Source of the DNA: Bacteroidales bacterium
GTDB lineage: Bacteria; Bacteroidota; Bacteroidia; Bacteroidales; Muribaculaceae
Assembly (NCBI GenBank): GCA_004554255.1
Contig: SFNC01000007.1
Coordinates: 1 to 36,422, forward strand
Direction of reading: 5' to 3'
DNA: 36,422 bases
The position numbers were made by a program, and so were the translations under genes. Numbering within the stretch: the first letter of the stretch is position 1; the number at the start of each line of letters is the position of its first letter. Below, piece after piece: positions 8,405 through 16,242 of this stretch. The notes below the pieces were generated by a model. The model did not search any database, had not been told where the DNA came from, and saw only the letters and a program-made list of their open reading frames with translations.

Positions 8405-8424
8405 CAAAACAAAAAAGATTCTAT

Positions 8425-10413
8425 ATGCAGAAACGCCTGTTGGCAATTATCGCCGCCGTGGTATGTGTGGCTTCTGTCGGACTCGCCAAGATTGTTGACC
8501 CCGTAAAGTGGTCGGCCGAGGTGATTCCCACTGATGCCCATTCGGGAAAAATAGTATGGACAGCCGTCATAGAAGACGGGTATCATATTTATGACAGCGA
8601 GGCAGTCCCCGATGGCCCGGTACCTACGACTATAACCGTAGACGCTCCTGACGGACTGACGTTTACATCGGCACTGACACCCTCTGTGCCGGCACGTAAA
8701 ATTATAGACCCGGCCTTTGCGCTGGAACTGCACGAGTGGACCGGAACCGTACACTTTACCCGCACTTACACGCTTGCAGAGGGAACGCAGGGAGTGAACC
8801 TGCGCTCCACGGTGAAGTACATGTCGTGCTCGGACAAGACTTGTCAGCCGCCGAAAACCGAGACTTTCGACCTCGCCATAGGCTCGCCCGCGCCCGTTGC
8901 GGACAGTGTGGAAACTCCTGCCGAGACCGCAGTGACTCCGGTGCTGAATTCTCCGGCCGTATCACAGGCAACCGCCGACTGGTGGGCGCCGGTAGACATG
9001 GACAACAGCGAGTTTACAGTCCCTGCATCCGGAAATTCGTCATGGCTTACCTTGCTGATTATGGGATTCTTGGGCGGTCTGCTCGCCCTGCTCACTCCCT
9101 GTGTATGGCCCATGATTCCGATGACGCTTTCGTTTTTCCTGAAAAAGACGAAAAAGCGCTCACGTTCGCTGATGGACGCCTCTATATACGGTCTTTCCAT
9201 TATAGTAATCTTTCTGGCTCTCGGCATTGCCATAACAATGATTTTTGGCGCCGGAAAACTCAATGACATCGCTACCAGCGCGGTATTCAATCTCATTTTC
9301 TTTGCCCTGCTGGTGCTGTTTGCAATATCTTTCTTCGGAGGTTTCGACATAAAGCTGCCCTCGAAATGGAGTACTGCCACGGACGGTAAAGCCGAGCGCA
9401 CAGGTGGTCTGCTGAGTATATTCTTCATGGCGTTCACGCTGGTGCTGGTGTCATTCTCCTGCACCGGCCCCATCATCGGCACACTGCTTGTGGAGGCTGC
9501 CTCCAACGGTTCGATTATCGGTCCGGCGATAGGCATGGGCGGTTTCGCCCTTGGCCTCGCCATTCCCTTCACGCTGTTCGCGCTGTTCCCCTCGCTGCTG
9601 AAGGAAATGCCCAAATCCGGCGGATGGATGAATTCGGTGAAGGTGATTCTCGGATTCATTGAGCTGATTCTGTCGCTGAAATTCCTGTCCGTGGCCGACC
9701 TCGCTTACGGATGGCACATCCTGGACCGCGAAGTTTTCGTGGCGATATGGATTGTCCTGTTCGTCCTCCTGGGCATGTATCTGATTGGTAAACTGCGCTT
9801 CAGCCACGACAGCGAGCGCTCGCACACCAGTGTGGGCGGATTTTTCCTCGCCGTGGCATCTTTCAGCTTTGCTGTTTATCTGGTTCCCGGCCTGTGGGGT
9901 GCGCCCCTCAAGAGCATCAGCGCTTTCGCGCCGCCGCTGAGCACCCAGGACTTCAACCTTTATGGCGGTGAGTTCCACGAGTTTGACGACTACGATGCCG
10001 GCATGAAGTACGCCGCGGAGAACGAAAAGCCCGTGCTGCTTGACTTCTCGGGATACGCTTGCGTAAACTGCCGCAAGATGGAGGGTGCTGTTTTCGACAA
10101 TGAGTCGGTACGCTCTCTCATAGAAAAGGACTATGTACTGATTAAGCTTATGGTGGACGAAAAAGCCGACCTGCCCAAGCCTTACACCGTTGAGGAAAAT
10201 GGCAAGCAAGTGAAAATCAGCACCGTAGGCGAGCAATGGAGCTATCTGCAGCGATACAAATTCGGTATAAACAGTCAGCCGTATTATGTACTGCTTGATA
10301 ATGAAGGCACTCCGCTTGCCAAGCCCCGTGTTTACGACGAGAGTGTAGAAGCGTTTGTTGAATGGCTCAAGGACGGCGTCAAGGTATATGCCGAGCGTCA
10401 GGCCGAGTCCTAA
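8425..10413 (+). CDS. dsbD: Thiol:disulfide interchange protein DsbD
   Basis: DsbD carries electrons from cytoplasmic thioredoxin across the inner membrane to periplasmic thiol proteins. All three modules are present in 662 residues: signal peptide 1-21; an alpha domain up to about 150 with Cys135/Cys140 ('CSDKTCQPPKT'); a linker rich in Pro, Ala and Thr; an eight-helix CcdA-like membrane domain (about 207-495) with Cys226 in 'LTPCVWPMIPM' and Cys346 in 'SFSCTGPIIG'; and a C-terminal thioredoxin domain with the CVNC site (Cys546/Cys549). Each cysteine pair needed for the relay is intact. It follows the single alpha-domain gene by 20 bp and precedes mazG by 10 bp. Confidence 0.94.
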   Translation: MQKRLLAIIAAVVCVASVGLAKIVDPVKWSAEVIPTDAHSGKIVWTAVIEDGYHIYDSEAVPDGPVPTTITVDAPDGLTFTSALTPSVPARKIIDPAFALELHEWTGTVHFTRTYTLAEGTQGVNLRSTVKYMSCSDKTCQPPKTETFDLAIGSPAPVADSVETPAETAVTPVLNSPAVSQATADWWAPVDMDNSEFTVPASGNSSWLTLLIMGFLGGLLALLTPCVWPMIPMTLSFFLKKTKKRSRSLMDASIYGLSIIVIFLALGIAITMIFGAGKLNDIATSAVFNLIFFALLVLFAISFFGGFDIKLPSKWSTATDGKAERTGGLLSIFFMAFTLVLVSFSCTGPIIGTLLVEAASNGSIIGPAIGMGGFALGLAIPFTLFALFPSLLKEMPKSGGWMNSVKVILGFIELILSLKFLSVADLAYGWHILDREVFVAIWIVLFVLLGMYLIGKLRFSHDSERSHTSVGGFFLAVASFSFAVYLVPGLWGAPLKSISAFAPPLSTQDFNLYGGEFHEFDDYDAGMKYAAENEKPVLLDFSGYACVNCRKMEGAVFDNESVRSLIEKDYVLIKLMVDEKADLPKPYTVEENGKQVKISTVGEQWSYLQRYKFGINSQPYYVLLDNEGTPLAKPRVYDESVEAFVEWLKDGVKVYAERQAES

Positions 10414-10423
10414 AAATTAAGTA

Positions 10424-11215
10424 ATGTCACACACACGCGAGGAAAAACTTGCCGCCCTCGGCAGGGTAATGGACACGCTGGATATCCTGCGCGTCAAGTG
10501 CCCGTGGGACGCCAAGCAGACCAACGAAAGCCTGCGCCCCAACACCATAGAGGAAACATACGAGCTTGCACAAGCACTGCTTAAGGACAACAGCGCTGAA
10601 ATCCGCAAGGAACTCGGCGATGTGCTGCTGCATATTCTCTTTTATGCAAAAATCGGCGAGGAAAAGGCCGCATTCGACATTGCCGATGTGGCCGATTCGC
10701 TCAACGACAAACTGATATTCCGCCATCCGCACATCTTCGGTGACGTCAAAGTTAACGGCACCGACGATGTTCTGCGCAACTGGGAAGAGCTGAAACTCAA
10801 GGAAAAAGGCGGCAACACCACCGTGCTTGCCGGCGTTCCTGAGGCCCTTCCGGCGATGATAAAAGCCTATCGCATACAGGAAAAGGCCGCGAATGTGGGC
10901 TTTGACTGGGAGAAGCGCGAGGATGTGTGGGATAAAGTCCGCGAGGAGGCGTCGGAGGTGAACCGCGAAATAGAAAATGCCGACCACGCCCGCCTGGAGG
11001 CCGAATTCGGAGATTTGCTGTTCGCGGTGATAAACGCCGCCCGCCTTTACGATGTGAATCCCGAGAATGCCCTCGAGCACACCAACCGCAAGTTCATACA
11101 CCGCTTCAACCATATAGAGCAGCGCGCCAAGGAGCAGGGCAAGCACCTGCGCGACATGACACTGGCCGAGATGGATGTGTTCTGGAATGAGGCGAAAAAG
11201 GCTGAGAACCAGTAA
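10424..11215 (+). CDS. mazG: Nucleoside triphosphate pyrophosphohydrolase MazG
   Basis: MazG hydrolyses (d)NTPs to NMP and pyrophosphate, cleaning the nucleotide pool and possibly modulating the stringent response. The protein is 263 residues long, normal for the tandem-domain form. The N-terminal half has 'CPWDAKQTNESLRPNTIEE' followed by 'EIRKELGDVLLHILFYAKI', the ExxE-12/28-ExxD metal-binding pattern. The second half repeats it ('KVREEASEVNREIE', 'LEAEFGDLLFAVINAARL'). It sits inside the valS-GH13 string, 10 bp after dsbD and 9 bp before topB. Confidence 0.95.
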   Translation: MSHTREEKLAALGRVMDTLDILRVKCPWDAKQTNESLRPNTIEETYELAQALLKDNSAEIRKELGDVLLHILFYAKIGEEKAAFDIADVADSLNDKLIFRHPHIFGDVKVNGTDDVLRNWEELKLKEKGGNTTVLAGVPEALPAMIKAYRIQEKAANVGFDWEKREDVWDKVREEASEVNREIENADHARLEAEFGDLLFAVINAARLYDVNPENALEHTNRKFIHRFNHIEQRAKEQGKHLRDMTLAEMDVFWNEAKKAENQ

Positions 11216-11224
11216 CTTCCGGCG

Positions 11225-13264
11225 ATGAAAGTCTGCATTACCGAGAAACCGAGTGTCGCCCGCGACATAGCGGCCATCTTGGGAGCTAAGTCACGTCACG
11301 ACGGCTTCTACGAGGGTAACGGCTATTGCGTCACCTGGACTTTCGGACACCTGTGCTGTCTGAAAGAGCCCGGCGACTATACCCCCGCGTGGCGCCGCTG
11401 GGACATGATGACGCTGCCGATGATACCTCCCAAGTTCGGCATAAAGCTAATCACGGACCGTGGAATAGAGGCTCAGTTCAAGGTTATAGAGAGCCTGATA
11501 TCCAAGGCCGACGAGGTGATAAACTGCGGTGATGCCGGCCAGGAGGGCGAGCTGATACAGCGGTGGGTGATGCAGAAGGCTAATGTCGGCTGTCCGGTAA
11601 AGCGCCTGTGGATATCGTCGCTCACGGATGAGTCCATACGCAGTGGATTCCGAGAGCTCAGGCCATCTGAGGATTTCGATAATCTGTATTACGCGGGGCT
11701 GTCCCGCGCCATAGGCGACTGGGTCCTGGGACTGAATGCCACCCGCCTTTATACTATAAAATACGGTAACCGCGGCGAGAGCGTGCTGTCGGTGGGGCGT
11801 GTGCAGACGCCAACACTCGCCCTTATAGTGGAGCGGCATCGCGCGATTACCGAGTTTAAGCCTGAAGACTTCTGGGAACTGAAAACCGTTTACCGCGATG
11901 TGACGTTCAATGCCACGTCGGGGCGTTATAAATCCGAACAGGAAGCAAACGAAGCGCTCGCCGTCGTTAACGGCAAGTCATTTGTAATCACCGATGTCTC
12001 CGAGAAACGCGGCAAGGAATCGCCGCAGCGCCTCTTTGACCTCACCTCCCTGCAGGTGGAGTGCAACAAGCGCTGGGGCTGGACAGCCGACGAGTCGCTG
12101 TCGCTGATACAGTCGCTTTACGAGAAAAAAGTAACCACGTATCCGCGTGTGGATACCACTTACCTCACCGATGACATATACGTAAAGGTGCCGGACATAC
12201 TCAGGCGGATGACCCCTTACGCCAATGTCACCGCGCCCTTGCTGGCGGGCAAGCTCCCCAAGAGCAAAAAAGTCTTTGACAACTCCAAAGTCACAGACCA
12301 CCATGCTATTATCCCCACCGGTGAGTCGCCGTCCGTGCTCACGGGCAACGAGCGTCTGATGTATCACCTTATCGCCATGCGATTTATCGCGGCTTTTTAT
12401 CCCGACTGTGTATTCTCCACTACTACAGTCCTCGGCAAAGCCGGTGATATGGAATTCAAGGCAACCGGAAAGGTGATAATAGAGCCGGGCTGGCGCGCGC
12501 TGAGTACCGAAGCCAAAGAGGATAATAAAACAGCGGACGGCGAGCAGGCCATTCTCCCGGCGTTTGCAAAGGGCGAGAGCGGCCCGCACAAGCCCGGTCT
12601 GGTAAAGAAGACCACTCAGCCACCCAAACCGTACACCGAGGGCACGCTGTTGCGGGCAATGGAGACTGCCGGAAAGACCGTGGACGACGAGGAACTGCGC
12701 GAGGCGATGAAGGAAAACGGCATCGGCCGCCCGTCTACCCGTGCGGCGATTATCGAGACGCTGTTCAAGCGCAAATACATACGCCGCGAGCGCAAGAATA
12801 TCGCAGTAACCGCGGCCGGAATTGCGCTGATAGACACCATCAAGTCGCCGTTGCTGAAAAGCGCCAAGCTCACCGGCCTGTGGGAGAACCGCCTGCGCCG
12901 CATAGAGCGCGGCACATACTCGGCCGCCGAGTTTATAGACCAGCTCAAGGAGATGGTCACCGATATAGTACGCAATGTCCTGAATGACAATTCGGGACAG
13001 CGAATCCAGGTGGAGAATGTGGAGAAAAAGTCCTCCGGCAAATCCACGTCGCGCGACGGCGCCGCTGCGCGTAACCCCCGGATAACCAAACTTGAACAGA
13101 TAGTGTGCCCGCTCTGCGGCGAGGGACATATACTGAAAGGCCGCACCGCTTACGGATGCTCCAGATACGCGCAGGGCTGCACCCTGAAGCTGCCCTTTGC
13201 AGAGTACCCCGACACACTGACTCCGGCGGCGCTTAACCGCCAGCTGGGCAAGAAAAAGAAATAG
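11225..13264 (+). CDS. topB: DNA topoisomerase III (type IA)
   Basis: A single-strand-cutting topoisomerase that decatenates DNA. The TOPRIM domain opens at the N-terminus ('VCITEKPSVARDIA', with Glu7) and holds 'CGDAGQEGELI' (D103, E107). The active-site Tyr306 lies in 'TTYPRVDTTYL'. The core continues with 'GIGRPSTRAAIIE'. The C-terminus carries one zinc-finger-like module, 'CPLCGEGHILKGRTAYGC'. The length of 679 residues fits chromosomal TopB of Bacteroidota. Plasmid- and ICE-borne TopB copies exist in this phylum, but no conjugation genes flank this one and it sits in a housekeeping string, so I read it as chromosomal. Confidence 0.94.
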   Translation: MKVCITEKPSVARDIAAILGAKSRHDGFYEGNGYCVTWTFGHLCCLKEPGDYTPAWRRWDMMTLPMIPPKFGIKLITDRGIEAQFKVIESLISKADEVINCGDAGQEGELIQRWVMQKANVGCPVKRLWISSLTDESIRSGFRELRPSEDFDNLYYAGLSRAIGDWVLGLNATRLYTIKYGNRGESVLSVGRVQTPTLALIVERHRAITEFKPEDFWELKTVYRDVTFNATSGRYKSEQEANEALAVVNGKSFVITDVSEKRGKESPQRLFDLTSLQVECNKRWGWTADESLSLIQSLYEKKVTTYPRVDTTYLTDDIYVKVPDILRRMTPYANVTAPLLAGKLPKSKKVFDNSKVTDHHAIIPTGESPSVLTGNERLMYHLIAMRFIAAFYPDCVFSTTTVLGKAGDMEFKATGKVIIEPGWRALSTEAKEDNKTADGEQAILPAFAKGESGPHKPGLVKKTTQPPKPYTEGTLLRAMETAGKTVDDEELREAMKENGIGRPSTRAAIIETLFKRKYIRRERKNIAVTAAGIALIDTIKSPLLKSAKLTGLWENRLRRIERGTYSAAEFIDQLKEMVTDIVRNVLNDNSGQRIQVENVEKKSSGKSTSRDGAAARNPRITKLEQIVCPLCGEGHILKGRTAYGCSRYAQGCTLKLPFAEYPDTLTPAALNRQLGKKKK

Positions 13265-13265
13265 G

Positions 13266-13424
13266 ATGGACTGGCAGCTCATAGCAGTAATCGCAATCAT
13301 CGCGGCAGCGATAGTCATACCGGTTGTAAGACTGGTGGCACGGCGTCGTCGCGGACAAAGTAGCGGATGCTCGTTCGGATGCACGGACTGCCCCATTTCA
13401 TCATCATGTAAACAGAAAAAATAA
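13266..13424 (+). CDS. FeoB-associated-type Cys-rich small membrane protein
   Basis: A 52-residue protein one base after the topB stop. Residues 2-25 are a single hydrophobic helix ('LIAVIAIIAAAIVIPVV'), followed by a basic stretch (RRRRG) and a Cys-rich tail C-x3-C-x2-C-x5-C ('CSFGCTDCPISSSC') and a lysine-rich end. This layout matches the small FeoB-associated Cys-rich membrane proteins (often annotated as p12-like attachment proteins). No feoA or feoB is in the window, so a link to iron uptake is not supported by context. The tail could bind a metal. The start is the only ATG that fits, and spacing suggests translational coupling to topB. Confidence 0.72.
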   Translation: MDWQLIAVIAIIAAAIVIPVVRLVARRRRGQSSGCSFGCTDCPISSSCKQKK

Positions 13425-13434
13425 ACCTCAGACC

Positions 13435-15156
13435 ATGCAGACAAGTCAAGAGAGGACAGAACGTCCAGTCATATACCAGCTGTTACCGCGGCTTTATACC
13501 AATTATTGCGAGAATCCGGTTGCAAACGGGCCTATATACCGTAATGGATCGGGCAAACTGAACGATATAACTCCTGCGGTTCTGGACCATATCAAGTCGT
13601 TGGGCACCACCCATGTGTGGTATACCGGTGTTATAGAACATGCGCACGATGCCGATTACACCCGATTCGGGATTGCGCGCAACAACCCGCATGTCATAAA
13701 AGGCAAGGCGGGAAGTCCGTATGCCATAACGGATTATTATGACATAGACCCGGACTTGGCCGAGGATGTGCCCGCGCGTATGCGTGAGTTCGAGAAACTG
13801 GTGGAGCGCACACACCGCGCCGGGATGAAAGTGATTATTGACTTTGTCCCCAACCATGTGGCGCGCGAATACCATTCCGATGCCGCTCCTGCCGGCGTGC
13901 GTGATTTGGGAGCCGATGACAACACAGACATGTTCTTCTGCCCGTCCAATAACTTCTATTATATCCCGCGGCAGAAGTTCGCCCCGCAGGGCGTGAACCT
14001 CGGCGAGGGCGATGACGCCTACATAGAGTTTCCGGCACGGGCCACGGGAAACGACTGTTTCTCGGCGTTCCCCACAGTCAACGACTGGTACGAGACCGTG
14101 AAGCTGAACTATGGCGTGGATCCCGGAAACGGTACGCGGCATTTCGACCCCATTCCGGACACGTGGCATAAGATGCTGGATATCCTGATGTTCTGGGCCT
14201 CCAAGAATATTGACGGCCTGCGCTGCGATATGGTGCACATGGTGCCGGTGGAATTCTGGCACTGGGCCATAGAGAAGGTAAAGGCAAAATATCCGCAGCT
14301 GATTTTCATCGCCGAGATATACGATGTGGCGCTGTACCGTCCATATATCTTCTATGGCGGATTCGATTATCTTTACGACAAAGTTACGCTGTACGACACC
14401 CTTCGCGGCATCCAGTGCGGTAACCTTTCGGCCGCCCAGCTCACCTCCTGCTGGCAGACCGTGGAGGGCATATCGGGACACATGCTCAACTTCCTGGAGA
14501 ATCATGACGAGCAGCGGTACGCGTCCGTGCAGTATGCCGGCGCCGCAGATACCGTATTGCCGTCGCTGGTTGTCAGCTCCACCATAAACACCGGTGCCAT
14601 GATGATTTACATGGGCCAGGAAATCGGCGAGCCCGGCGCGGATGCCGAGGGATTCTCGGGACATGACGGGCGCACTACAATTTTCGATTACTGGAGTCTG
14701 GACACTCTTCGCCGCGATCTGGACCACGGGGCTTGCTCGGGCGACAAACTCACTCACGCCGAGAAGCAGCTGCGCCAGGAATACGCCACCGTCCTGAAAA
14801 TCATAAACGGAGACGCGGCAGCAAGCCACGGCGCGTTCTTCGACCTCATGTACGTCAACTATCATAATCCGCAGTTTAATCCGCATCGGCGCTACGCATA
14901 TATGCGAGCTACAGCCGACGAGACGCTGCTGATAGTGGTAAACTTCGGCGGCAGCGATGCCGAGGACAATGCCGTTATCATTCCGCAGCATGCGTTTGAC
15001 TGCCTTGGCACCCCGCAACGCACATATATGGCCACCGACCTTGTGTCCGGCGTGCGCCGCAAGATAAATCTTGTGGCTGATTCTCCTATCTGTGTGCCTC
15101 TTAAGGCTCACGGAGCCAGCGTGTTGCGATTCTCGCACAGGGGAACAGGCAAATAA
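13435..15156 (+). CDS. GH13 alpha-amylase family glycosidase
   Basis: An enzyme of the alpha-amylase clan acting on alpha-glucans. The TIM-barrel regions appear in order: 'VIIDFVPNHVAREYH' (region I, residues 133-147), 'GLRCDMVHM' (region II, nucleophile Asp265), 'IFIAEIYD' (region III, acid/base Glu294) and 'FLENHDEQR' (region IV, Asp358). All three catalytic carboxylates are present. A beta-sandwich C-terminal domain ends near residue 570. There is no signal peptide, so it is probably cytoplasmic and works on internal glycogen or imported maltodextrin. At 573 residues it is typical. It starts 10 bp after the small Cys-rich gene. The exact specificity (amylase, glucanotransferase or other) cannot be read from the sequence. 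Confidence 0.9.
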   Translation: MQTSQERTERPVIYQLLPRLYTNYCENPVANGPIYRNGSGKLNDITPAVLDHIKSLGTTHVWYTGVIEHAHDADYTRFGIARNNPHVIKGKAGSPYAITDYYDIDPDLAEDVPARMREFEKLVERTHRAGMKVIIDFVPNHVAREYHSDAAPAGVRDLGADDNTDMFFCPSNNFYYIPRQKFAPQGVNLGEGDDAYIEFPARATGNDCFSAFPTVNDWYETVKLNYGVDPGNGTRHFDPIPDTWHKMLDILMFWASKNIDGLRCDMVHMVPVEFWHWAIEKVKAKYPQLIFIAEIYDVALYRPYIFYGGFDYLYDKVTLYDTLRGIQCGNLSAAQLTSCWQTVEGISGHMLNFLENHDEQRYASVQYAGAADTVLPSLVVSSTINTGAMMIYMGQEIGEPGADAEGFSGHDGRTTIFDYWSLDTLRRDLDHGACSGDKLTHAEKQLRQEYATVLKIINGDAAASHGAFFDLMYVNYHNPQFNPHRRYAYMRATADETLLIVVNFGGSDAEDNAVIIPQHAFDCLGTPQRTYMATDLVSGVRRKINLVADSPICVPLKAHGASVLRFSHRGTGK

Positions 15157-15170
15157 ATATCCCGTCACTC

Positions 15171-15201
15171 TTGCATAGTAAGCGAATAACACGTATCTTT
15201 G
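15171..15201 (+). promoter_or_regulatory. Promoter of prs (TTG-N20-TATCTTTG)
   Basis: TTG at 15171-15173 and TATCTTTG at 15194-15201 with 20 bases between them, the full Bacteroidota sigma-A layout. Transcription would start near 15207, giving a leader of about 28 nt. Confidence 0.8.
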
Positions 15202-15234
15202 CACTAAGAAACCCCAATCACTACAAAAGATTGT

Positions 15235-16179
15235 ATGAATACCGCTAACGCCCCCTTTAAAATTTTCAGCGGCACAGCCTCGCGTTACATGGCTGAGGAA
15301 ATCTGCCGCGACCTTGGTGTTGAACTCGGTAAAATCAAAGTAGACCACTTCGCTGACGGCGAGTTTGAAGTTTGCTTCGAGGAAACCATACGTGGTTGCG
15401 AAGTCTATATCGTGCAGTCCACTTTCCCGACCTCGGACAACCTTATGGAGCTCCTGTTGATGATTGATGCCGCCAAGCGTGCCTCTGCCGCCCAGATTAT
15501 CGCTGTAATCCCTTACTTCGGATGGGCTCGCCAGGACCGCAAGGACAAGCCGCGTGTGTCTATTGCCGCGAAACTGGTGGCGGATCTTCTCACAGCCGCC
15601 GGTGCCGACCGCATTATTACCATGGACCTTCATGCAGACCAGATTCAGGGATTCTTCAATATTCCTCTGGACCACCTCCTGGCCTCGAGCGTTTTCCTGC
15701 CGTACATCCAGTCGCTCAAGCTGGAGAATCTGGTGCTCGCATCGCCGGATGCCGGCGGCGCAAAACGCGTAAACAACTATGCCAAGTATCTGGGAGTCCC
15801 CTATGTGCTTTGCCATAAGCTCCGCGCCCGTGCCAATGTGGTGGCGCAGATGACCATTATCGGTGATGTACAGGACAAAAACGTTATTCTTATAGACGAT
15901 ATGGTGGACACTGCCGGTACAATAACCCGTGCCGCCGACCTAATGATGGAAAAGGGTGCGCGCTCGGTACGTGCCATCGCAACCCATGCAATCATGAGCG
16001 ACCCGGCCTCGCAGCGCGTTACCGACAGCGCCCTGCAGGAGATAATCTTCACCAACTCCATCCCTTACCACAAGGATTGCAAGAAGGTGACGGTGCTGTC
16101 CGTAGCCCATCTGTTCGCCGACACTATCCGTCGCGTACACAGCAACGAGTCCATCTCGTCGCAGTATCTGATAAAATAA
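15235..16179 (+). CDS. prs: Ribose-phosphate pyrophosphokinase
   Basis: Prs makes PRPP from ribose 5-phosphate and ATP for purine, pyrimidine, NAD, His and Trp synthesis. The signatures of a class I enzyme are present: the ATP-binding flexible loop 'ARQDRKDKPRVSIAAKL', the 'TMDLHADQIQGFF' segment, and the PRPP-binding loop 'VILIDDMVDTAGTI'. It has 314 residues, the expected size. It has its own canonical promoter and is convergent with the 752-codon gene, with a hairpin between them. Confidence 0.97.
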   Translation: MNTANAPFKIFSGTASRYMAEEICRDLGVELGKIKVDHFADGEFEVCFEETIRGCEVYIVQSTFPTSDNLMELLLMIDAAKRASAAQIIAVIPYFGWARQDRKDKPRVSIAAKLVADLLTAAGADRIITMDLHADQIQGFFNIPLDHLLASSVFLPYIQSLKLENLVLASPDAGGAKRVNNYAKYLGVPYVLCHKLRARANVVAQMTIIGDVQDKNVILIDDMVDTAGTITRAADLMMEKGARSVRAIATHAIMSDPASQRVTDSALQEIIFTNSIPYHKDCKKVTVLSVAHLFADTIRRVHSNESISSQYLIK

Positions 16180-16200
16180 AAGTCGCATAGACAATATATG

Positions 16201-16234
16201 CGGGCCGGTCTCTGTAAATGCGGGGATCGGCCCG
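16201..16234. terminator. Candidate bidirectional terminator after prs
   Basis: The arms 16201-16212 and 16223-16234 pair over 12 bases (two of them G-T) with a 10-nt loop. It lies between two convergent stops. The T-tracts on either side are weak, so termination is likely but not certain. Confidence 0.5.
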
Positions 16235-16242
16235 TCATCGTC

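Noticed and set aside
11225..13264. An integrative conjugative element marked by topB
   Set aside because: No mobilisation, conjugation or integrase genes are present, and the gene is packed within a housekeeping string.
13483..15816. A 777-codon open frame on the minus strand across the GH13 and prs genes
   Set aside because: It runs antisense to two genes with intact catalytic motifs, has no recognisable domain, and is His/Arg/Val-rich as expected for the shadow of a GC-rich coding strand.
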